This document shows, one piece after another, positions 55,497 through 64,000 of a stretch of DNA of 64,000 nucleotides (positions are counted from its first letter, which is position 1; the number at the start of each line of letters is the position of its first letter). The position numbers and the translations under genes were made by a program. Under the pieces are notes generated by a model. That model was not told where the DNA came from and made no database searches. It worked only from the letters and a program-made list of their open reading frames with translations. The stretch is from Bolinopsis microptera (taxonomy: Eukaryota; Ctenophora; Tentaculata; Lobata; Bolinopsidae). The DNA lies in NCBI RefSeq assembly GCF_026151205.1, contig NC_087073.1, positions 6,221,001 to 6,285,000 of the forward strand, written 5' to 3'.

Positions 55497-55927
55497 GGTG
55501 TGGTGCATTAATAGAGTGACAGCCTACTGATTTAGAGTTGTTTTTACGTGAGCATAATGGGTATATTTTTGGACCTAAAGGCTTTACTATGGCAACTTTA
55601 AAATTGGTTCTTCTAATCATTTATTAAATATCACTTAAAAAATATATAAATCTGGAATCTGTTCACACTGTGGACCAGTCTTATAAAAAAAAACCCTCTT
55701 AAATCAAATATTTAAAACGTCTCAATAATGGAAATAGTCATACAATTAAGAAATTTACCAAATTCTTAATATCTACCTAAGAGAAAAATACCTACCTAAG
55801 TCAATGTCTACCTGTAATACACTAAATATTAGGTTAAATACATAGGTGGTGGAGTCAGCACACATTTACCAAAATCTAAAATTGTTTAATAGGAGGAACC
55901 TGTGGGCCGAGAAGTGAGAACACTGGA

Positions 55928-56360
55928 TTACATTTGTTGAAGGGGATTGTTTTCAAATGACAGCTGCATTATGTCATAATCGCTTGAAGTCCATGCTGAA
56001 TCATTATAAGCATGTTGCAGCTTTAGAAGTGCCTTTTTCAGGCGACTTTTAGCAAGGCTAATCTTGTAGGAGTAGTCAAAAAGCTTAAGTTTAGGTGCAA
56101 TTGTGCTCCAGATTTTTGTGGATCTTGATATGAAGTCATTAGATGGGAGTTGTGAAATGAGAGTGGTTTCCTTTCTAGAAGATGGCTGATAATGCTGTTG
56201 CAGTGATGCTGGGCACCTTAATTTTAGTATTTTAAAAACTTCCATAAAAGTGTGATATGTATATAAATTTTTGAAAGCCAGGATGTTTTGTTGCTTGAAA
56301 AGTGGTTTACAGTGCTCTAGTTGGAAGAATGTATCGGAGAGTGCAGACCGTAAAGTTTAC
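55928..56360 (-). pseudogene. LINE reverse-transcriptase C-terminal tail
   Basis: The minus frame gives LFKQQNILAFKNLYTYHTF, MEVFKILKLRCPASL, SSRKETTLISQLPS and STKIWSTIAPKLKL, the familiar tail of CR1/jockey-like reverse transcriptases. There is no catalytic domain: a severe 5' truncation. Confidence 0.8.
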
Positions 56361-56694
56361 GCACCCACCCTTGCCTCCTGAATTCTTGGTTGGATAGACA
56401 TTAATGCAAACTTGGTCGTTTATACTCCAAGAAGCTAACTCCTACTTTATGTCAGGAGTTAGCTTCATTCAATAATAACAATATCAATATAATAAATATC
56501 AATATCAGACTAAACTATCGAATAAATTATCAAATATTAGTTATTAATTCGTTCTGATTAAAAATTTATAATTCAAGATATTTAATAATTAAAACATTAT
56601 AAGTGGTTAAAAATGCCCCAAAATCGATCTGAGAGTTTTTCAGTCTAAAGCACAATCAAAAAAAAAAACTAAAATATCCAGAAATGCAGGCGTA
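56361..56694. other. AT-rich spacer between two LINE tails
   Basis: Contains a GGAGTTAGCTTC/GAAGCTAACTCC inverted pair at about 56430-56467. Nothing coding. Confidence 0.5.
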
Positions 56695-57325
56695 ATGATG
56701 AAACTTAAAAGTTCCATTCCGAATAAAGCTCAAAAAATGCTATACAATAGTTTAATTCAATCTCACCTGTATTACTGCGCTACTGTTTGGGGTACTAAAT
56801 CTTTAAATTCCATTCAGTCTTTATTCTCTGCTCAAAAGAAAGCTATTCGCGCCACTGATTCAGAATATCATAACTATTTTTACGACAAAGAAAAACGTAA
56901 ACACCATCTCACACAAAATCCATCTTCAACAAAATAGGAATTTTGGCTCTTCCTAATCTCATTGCTAAAAGCTGTCTAACTTTGATGCACAAGGTTTATA
57001 TGGGAGTAGCACCATCGAGTATCTGCAGTATATTTGAAAAATCACCGCTTAGACAAACGGAAAGGAGAAATCCAAAGTATTTTGAAATTAAGTTCAACAG
57101 ATTACGGATCACCGATTATAGCATCTCTAACGTAGGACCACGATTATATAACAACACGATAAACGAAATAAACAAAATCCTTCCCTTCAACGTACCTAAG
57201 TTACAAGATAAGTTTATTAATTCATACAAGGACAACATTGTACGTTACTTACTGGACAAACAAAAACTTGACCTAGAAAACCTTTCGTGGACGGACAAGA
57301 ACTTTGTCCTTTACAACTTTTAAAC
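56695..57325 (+). pseudogene. LINE reverse-transcriptase C-terminal tail, frameshifted
   Basis: ORFs at 56695-56937 and 56943-57323 join by one shift: KLKSSIPNKAQKMLYNSLIQSHLYYCATVWG, then LPNLIAKSCLTLMHKVYMG, NPKYFEIKFNRLRITDYSI and GPRLYNNTINEI. This is the thumb and C-terminal part of a CR1/jockey-like reverse transcriptase; the catalytic boxes are absent. Confidence 0.82.
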
Positions 57326-58106
57326 AAAATATTAGCAAAATATAACAGCTGTAAGAATCCTAAACGTTATATTAGTGCACTGTGCAGTCAAATAAATGAA
57401 CTGCGATAATGCATTTGACAGTCAGTCACTGCAATTTATTCTGCAACTTATTTTTCAATTTTCACTGCCACACTTAGGCTTATCCTGCCTACACATTTAA
57501 AAAAAAAAACGAAATTCCTTGCGCACCGCGTACTAAAATTACTTGGATTTCTACCGCTTTGATAAATGACTACATGAAGATGGGGAGTTAATATTGTTGA
57601 TTTATATAATATAGATTATTTATTCTTTAGTGTAGATTAACTTTATTTTTATATATTTTACCAAGTGTGAAGGATCAACCATACGTTATTGATATTTTTG
57701 AAATATTTAATGATACATTGATATAATAATAAATGATTGTAATATTTTTATTGAGGCACATGCCACCCCATCGCGGGTTTACTACTACTACTACATATCA
57801 TGATTGTAATAGTAAGTGTCATGTGTGCCGCTGCAATTAGATTGCTCTTTCCCTTTTCCACTGGGGAGCTGCTTTTCTTCCCACTAAAAAGCTTCATCTC
57901 TTTCCACCAGGAACACAACCCCTATATAGAGGTTCTTTTACCTTAAACAATTCTTTCAAAAATAGAGTGAACAGTTTACTAGGACATAAAGTTCATTCTC
58001 AATAGGCTTAAGCCCTTTACTGTAGAAGGAGTAAGTGCACCACCTATCTTCTCTTGGCACAATAAGTATCTTAATTATTGTTTCACCTTCTTTTATTGCC
58101 CAAGGA
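57326..58106. other. Upstream region of NUP58
   Basis: Contains a (TAC)n run near 57781-57795 and the repeat array noted at 57845-57915. Presumably includes the NUP58 promoter; no TATA box is evident. Confidence 0.4.
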
Positions 58107-60835
58107 ATGGCATTTTCATTTGGAAATACCTCAACTGCTGCTCCAACCTCATCCACCAGCTTGTTTGGTAACACTGGTACTGCCAGTAACCTTTTCGGTA
58201 CCAAGACTGCAGGCACTCCCCCTTCCCTTCTTGGTGGCAGGTTTGTAATTTTTTAGAATCATCAAAAGATCAATAAAAAGATGAATATTGTCGTTGTTAT
58301 TCAATTATGGAAGAATATTTAAGTAAAAATGTAATGAAATTTTTGTTGGAAATATTTGCACTTTTAACACGCTAACGTTTTCTTAGCTCAACCACTTCTA
58401 CCCCAACTGCTGGAACTTTATTCGGAGTCAATCCTTCGGCTGCTCCTGCTGCGCCTGCAACTGGCTCAACAGGTTGATATATAAATTATAAACTCAATCT
58501 TACAAAACTTTTGGGGATACTTGACCTATTATTTAAGCCAAATGTTGGCACTTTATTCCCCTTCCCATCTGTGAGCCACTTTACACAGCTACAGAGTAGG
58601 AATCATACTAACATAAGCTTTATAGATTCCTTTTGTAGACATAGGCTGAGGCTGGCTCACATAATTCAACATGTTTATGATTCGTTATGTATTAAATTAA
58701 AAGGAGACATCTGTCAGAGCTAGTTACCTCGTGTACCCTTGTTATCTTGCTTTAATTTCCTCTATCTTCCAGGTTTATTTGGAAATTTATCTGCGGCCAA
58801 GCCAGCAACAGCAACAAGTACAACCTCACTATTCGGTAACAACTCACTTGCAGCAGCTCCTGCTGCCTCAACTGGTTCAACCTTAACCCTTGGTGGAACA
58901 GCTCCCAGTTTATTTGGCAATACCAACACTCCAGCCAGTTTAGCTGCACCTGCACCCAGCCTATTTGGCTCACCTGCACCTGCACCCGCTGCTGCACCGG
59001 CTCCTAAAGATGATGCAGTTACGTTGGGTGGAATAAAGTCAGATAATGCTAAAAGTACAGGACCAAAAGCTTGGAGAAACGAAACTGTGCCTGAGCCTGT
59101 GTGTAAGCTGGTGGACGAAATGAAAAAGTTTCTGAAGGAGCAGAAAGAATTGAAGGATGAGATAAGCCGGTTCTCTCCAGCTTCAATTGATAAAGTTAAA
59201 GAAGAGGTAGAGATCAATAGAATACAACGACTTTCTTTCTTCAACAGCACTAAATTTCAGATTTAGGATTTTAGGAAACTCTGCTTAGCTTTGCTCAATT
59301 TTCTGTTAATCGTAAAGTATATACCAAATATTTTGATTTCGTTGAGAGGGATTCCGGATCTTAAGACTTGCTTTATTATCACAGGTTGAGTTTTTGATAA
59401 AGAATGCAAGATATTTGTCTCAAGCAGTTGTAGCTGACACAGTTGCCGTTGCAAATCTGAAGAATTCCGTTATTGAAGAACTCAAAAATTGCGAGGTAAC
59501 TTCATTTAATTTTAATTCAAAATGATTCAAATTTATCTTGTTGTCCTATTTTAAAGGTCAAGGTAACTTTTTGCTAGTGTATCTGGATCATTGAAAATGA
59601 AAACTACTATAAAAATGAAAATTACTATGCAAACTGTAGTTACTATGCACACTGTAGTTTTACTGAAGTTCAACACGAGATATAAACCAAAGTTAAATAA
59701 TTCATGAAATTTTAGGTCGCCCAAAGAACAAGAGACTCCACAAACCTCCCATTAGAAATGTCACTTCCTATGGAATACTTCTACAAACGTGTTAATCAGT
59801 TTGAGGAAGCTATCCAAACCTACAAAGTTCAGGTAATAATTTAATAATTTTGATGTTTTCGCTAGTTGAAAGAGTGATCAATGAAGTGAAAAACTGTTCT
59901 CAGCGTTTAAGGTTTTCTAAAATATAAGTACATTTTTCCAACATTTTTACTTCTTAATATAGCTTCTAAAAATAGAAACTACCTCCAGATTGACGAGATC
60001 GAGAGCGTGATGACATGTGATCACAGCGTGGTTTCAACAGCTAACATTGGAGCTATGCTGAACAGAATGCAGCAGATATTCGTAGCTTTAGCTAGCAAGC
60101 TTCACTCTCTACACGAGGACATAAAAATACAGAAAGATTTTTATCTCAACTATCGAAAAGTAAATATCATGTCGGGATTATAATGTAAACGTACGTGCTT
60201 GTAGCATTGGATGGCGCTTCAAGTGCAAATGTTTTTAAAGATATCGTGCTTATCAAAGCAAGATTTGCTTCACAATATTAGTTGAACTAACTTAGTTTAA
60301 TCTTGCTCAGGTAATCTACAGAGACGACACTAACATATTCGAGATAAGGAGGAAAGGAAGGCTGGTTTCACAGGTGTGCCCAACTCCTTTCTCAGATACA
60401 ACCAACATGCTACCCTCCTCCTTCAGCCAGGTAAACATTGGGACAGTCTAGAACAGTCCAATTTTTATGCTTCCATCGAAATTGAATTATTTGATTGGTT
60501 GACAGTTGGAGGACAACTGGCTCATGATACATTGTATTACTTGTTCCACCCATCATTGAGAGACTTAGAGATTTTAACAGATAGGGCAGTGGTTATGATT
60601 ACTGGCATGTATACCCAGCTGAAGTAAAGGTATATTTTACAAGGAATATAATTGAATTTGTAAATTGTAACTCTGTTTCCCCCAGATGAGCACGATAAGT
60701 TCTACACTTCCACAAAACACAACTCTAACGTCCTCCAGCCTGTTCAACAAGACTGCACCTAGTTTCAATACCAGTTTCAATACCACATCAACCCTGTCGA
60801 CTACTCCTAAACTCGGAATCAAAAAAAAGAGATGA
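58107..60835 (+). CDS. NUP58: Nucleoporin NUP58/NUP45, eight exons
   Basis: Exons 58107-58240, 58387-58472, 58773-59206, 59385-59495, 59716-59832, 59989-60159, 60311-60430 and 60686-60835 all have GT-AG borders and join in phase to 440 residues. The N-terminal 165 residues are FG-rich (SFGN, SLFGN, NLFGT, TLFGV, PSLFG), binding transport receptors. A coiled-coil region follows (about 185-395: EPVCKLVDEMKKFLKEQKELKDEI, EYFYKRVNQFEEAIQTYK, NRMQQIFVALASKLHSLHEDI), matching NUP58 within the NUP62-NUP54-NUP58 central channel complex. The C-terminus is Ser/Thr-rich with a basic end, KKKR. Shorter than vertebrate NUP58 (about 600), mainly in FG content. The start is the MAFSFG ATG. Confidence 0.92.
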
Positions 60836-61861
60836 AAGGTTAAAAGCGTTGTGATGCTATAGATCTCACTATAAATTTTGTTTTGGTTGAACTGATTGAC
60901 TATTGATAATAATGATACGGAATTTGTGACTTTGACTTCGTTTATTTGTACACTAAATTCATTCGGCTTTAATCAAGGGTTTATTTCTATTAATGATTTG
61001 GGTTTGAAAGATCATTTAGATGTTGGAAATGGGAAGTTTAAGTGGGGAGACATCTTTACAAGATTTTGTCGACTGGTATCGACATTTTAACACTTTATAA
61101 GTTCAATTTTAACATATTTATTTTACACATTATATAAATTGACATCGCATTCTCTGAATGATTCTCGTTCTTTACTGCTTCACTCAAGCTCATGTTCTTG
61201 AACAACCTTTAAAATTCATTATAATGAACAGAAAAAGAACATTCCAAACTTTTCAATGCAATGCTTGTTAAAGTTGCTTATTACTACCATTCTATCAGCT
61301 AGTGCTGAGAAGCACATCGTGGAATTAGACATATCTTCAATATACTATACAATATATATTATACACTAGATACAGTATACACTACTACACTACACTATAC
61401 ATTATAATTATACTATACACAGTACACTATACACAGTACAGTACACACTGTACATTATACTATACACAGTACACTATACACAGTACACTATACACAGTAC
61501 ACTACACATTGTACACTATACACAGTACACTATACATTACACACTACACACTATACACTACCTAGTGTTGAGTATGCAGTATTATCACATTACCCGCTGT
61601 GTGCGTCCTTAAAGTTGTCCTAAAAGTACCCATTTCCTGTTTCATTCAATATGTGGCTAATTATTATAATATAGAGGTTGTGCGACTTTGTTTTACACGT
61701 GACAGTGATACTAGTATTTGATTGGTTGGAGCTGCAAGCTGATTGGTTGATTGTTCTCACGTGTCCCAAATACACATTTAATTACACAATTGTAATGTCA
61801 CATAAATAACACTGTATTTTCTGTTAGGCGGACAATCCGTCCCCTAGTCTACACGACTAGC
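60836..61861. other. NUP58-PRELI intergenic region with ACACTATACAC array
   Basis: A degenerate tandem of ACAGTACACTATACAC units fills about 61370-61560. The last 200 bp before the PRELI gene ATG presumably hold its promoter, including a TCACGTG E-box near 61759. Nothing else is recognised. Confidence 0.6.
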
Positions 61862-62754
61862 ATGACTTCACCAAAATTCTTCGTCAATTGGACCACCTTT
61901 AAAAAGTCATGGGAGGATGTAACCGTAGCTCACTGGCTCAAATACCCCAACCCTTTCTCCAAACATGTTCTCTCAGAGGTTTGTTATTAAATTCAGGTTT
62001 ATTGTTTCACATATTATTCTGTAATGTTATCCAATGAGGAACTTCTTTCAATTCACAGAGCAAGATTTATGCGAGACTAATATCAACTACTCCAACCAAA
62101 TTTCCCGGATTATTTGGCAACACTTAATCACATGTACATTTGTACAACATGTGTATGTCTGTACAAGGTACATCATACTTCATAATATTATATTACAACC
62201 AATAATTCAGGATGTAGTAGAGCGCCGCATTGAAGACGGTAAACTGTACACAGTAAGGTTTATAGTGAAGAAGCAACGTATCCCTACATCTTTTATGTGG
62301 ATGGTCCCTGCAAAACACAAGGCCTGTTATGTTAAGGAAACTTCTGTGGTGAGTTTCAATACATTTATCAATCAATAAGTTTGACACAACTAATTAAATC
62401 TTAGAAGTAAATCATTGATGAAAGGGAATACTAAAGCATTCATTCATTTATTAAATTCGCCTGTACAGTCCTTCGTTATGAATAGGTCTTCCACTACGGT
62501 TCTGAATCCAGCCATTTAACCAATTCAATAGTAGCTGTGTATCGCCTCCCTGCAAATAGCCTCCTCCTCCTCACTTAAACTCTTCCCTCACAGATAGATC
62601 CAGTGAACCAGGAGTGCACGATAACAACAGAGAACTTGAACTGCAGGTTTATCAGTCTGGTTATAGAGACCCTCAAGTACAAGAGTGTTAGAATGTGTGA
62701 GACTCTCATGGAGAGACGAACTCGCATATCCGCCAAAATAGAGAGCATACAAAA
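61862..62754 (+). CDS. PRELID1: PRELI/MSF1-domain protein, 5' part (three exons; 3' end not in view)
   Basis: Exons 61862-61978, 62211-62348 and 62594-62754 join in phase to 138 residues: a start like SWEDVTVAHWLKYPNPFSKHVLSE, then DVVERRIEDGKLYTVRF, then DPVNQECTITTENLN. YPNP-SKHVLSEDVV and DPxNQ match PRELID1 better than PRELID2 or PRELID3. The family shuttles phosphatidic acid across the mitochondrial intermembrane space with TRIAP1. Exon 3 ends with donor AAAA|GTTAGT, so at least one more exon lies downstream, beyond the LINE that begins near 62855. Confidence 0.85.
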
Positions 62755-62854
62755 GTTAGTATTTTATCATCAGATGAAGAGAGAACTTGATTTATTGGTA
62801 TAAATTGAAAGTAAATTACCAAATGATTAATAAGTATATAATGGTGTCTGTTAA

Positions 62855-64000
62855 TTTCATGTTTTAAACTTAACCTATAACCATATTGCCAACGGATTTA
62901 ACATCTACTTCTCGTCTATTGCTCGTACTCTTAATTCAAAAGTTCAATCTTCTGTACCATCTCGTACGGTAACTGATGGCAATTTCAATAAAACGAAGTT
63001 TATACAATACCTCAAGGGCAGAGAAAGAATAGTGAACTCTTTTTTTCTCAGCCCCTGTGACGAGGAAGAGATAAGTAAAATTATTGGTAGCCTTGAAAAT
63101 GGGAAGGCAAGTGATATCTCTGTTAAAGTCTTAAAAAAGAGTGTAAATTATCTGTCTGGTCATATATCTAGATTCTTTAATTGGTTCTTGGACAATGGGG
63201 TCTTTCCAAACAAGCTTAAAACGGGCTCTATTACACCAATTTATAAAAAAGGAGACTCACGATGCCTTGATAACTATCGACCTGTTTCTACATTACCGAT
63301 ATTTGGAAAAATACTTGAGAAAATAATTTATAATAGGTTATATAATTACCTCAGTGCTATGAACGTGATTTATGATCGACAATTTGGTTTTAGAAAACAA
63401 CACTCAACATCTCATGCCGTAAACTATTCTGTCAATAAAATACTTAATGAGATTGAACAGAAAAATCATGTAATTGGAATATTTATTGATCTAAGTAAAG
63501 CATTTGACACAATTGAGCACGATAAACTCCTGCATAAACTTGAACACTATGGAGTAAGAGGTATTGCACTAAAAACTCTTGCTAGCTATCTAACAAACCG
63601 TAGCCAAGTAACTTCTTTTCAAACTGAAAAATCGGATAAGTGTTCAGTTGAGTATGGTGTACCCCAGGGGTCAGTGTTAGGACCTCTACTATTTCTGATT
63701 TATATAAATGATATTGTGAGCTCCTCAAGCTTGGCTGAATTCGTCCTGTTTGCTGATGATACAAATATTTTTGTGATAGGTAGTTCAGCACAGGAAGCTT
63801 TTGAAAAAGCTAATCATGTAATGAAACAGGTCAGTAACTATATGGAGTCTAACAAGTTACATATAAATGCAGGGAAAAGTTGTTTTATGCATTTCCAGCC
63901 AGGTTTGTCAAGAGCAACACAGACCTGTGCCAGAACACGGCCCTTTAACAGGAATCTAACGATTTTAATAGATGGCAAAAAGCTAGAAAAAGTTCAATGT
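62855..64000 (+). mobile_element. CR1/jockey-like LINE reverse transcriptase, 5'-truncated, runs off window
   Basis: An uninterrupted frame from 62855 (after a TAA) to the window end gives over 370 residues: ANGFNIYFSSIA linker, ENGKASDISVKVLK, GSITPIYKKGD, YRPVSTLPIFGKILEKII, FGFRKQHSTSHAV, IFIDLSKAFDTIEHDKLL (motif A), GVPQGSVLGPLLFLIYINDI (B), VLFADDTNIF (C). All catalytic aspartates are intact. No endonuclease precedes it: the LINE inserted right after PRELI exon 3, most likely in that gene's next intron. Confidence 0.88.

Overview
The window is animal nuclear DNA: AT-rich, intron-bearing, low in gene density and heavily loaded with transposons. Introns have ordinary GT-AG borders. The gene set (rhodopsin-type receptors with unusual signature motifs, a secreted thrombospondin-1 protein with a cnidarian-style C-terminal module, a WDR64-type protein, nucleoporin NUP58 and a PRELI-domain protein), together with RTE, CR1/jockey-like and RNase H-bearing LINE remnants, MULE-like, mariner-like and pogo-like DNA elements, suggests a non-bilaterian metazoan, most likely a cnidarian. 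The species cannot be read from the sequence.

Layout. 0-5 kb: LINE debris and simple repeats. 5.1-6.3 kb: GPCR 1 (+). 7.7-14.8 kb: transposon-rich zone (MULE-like element with 8-bp target-site duplication, a tRNA-Lys gene, decayed LINE pieces, an iteron-armed element, a 5'-truncated RTE LINE). 16.0-17.4 kb: secreted TSP1 protein (+) with four near-identical 171-bp coding repeats. 17.6-19.2 kb: TIR element with six dispersed GTGACGGACGCGAC-type motifs. 19.6-20.8 kb: GPCR 2 (-). 21.5-27.8 kb: more TIR elements and mostly empty DNA. 28.1-43.9 kb: a 23-exon WDR64-like gene (-), reconstructed here exon by exon to a 900-residue product. Two other genes sit in its introns: a small secreted cysteine-rich protein on the opposite strand (30.45-31.27 kb) and GPCR 3 on the same strand (37.58-38.86 kb). 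44.3-52.9 kb: two head-to-tail copies, 4204 bp apart, of a unit carrying an intact RTE-type LINE with identical translations. 55-57.3 kb: small TIR element and LINE tails. 58.1-60.8 kb: NUP58 (+, 8 exons). 61.9-62.75 kb: 5' part of a PRELI-domain gene (+). 62.86-64 kb: a CR1/jockey-like reverse transcriptase running off the edge.

The genes do not form a pathway; this is an ordinary stretch of animal chromosome. The most unusual features are (1) at least five unrelated-looking inverted-repeat elements whose arms are built from short 13-17-nt iterons, two of them with 8- or 10-bp target duplications like MULEs; (2) tandem minisatellites that copy a 3' splice site and a 5' splice site of the WDR64-like gene, one of them hosting a transposon; (3) the nested, apparently undescribed secreted cysteine-rich peptide gene; and (4) the tandem LINE unit.
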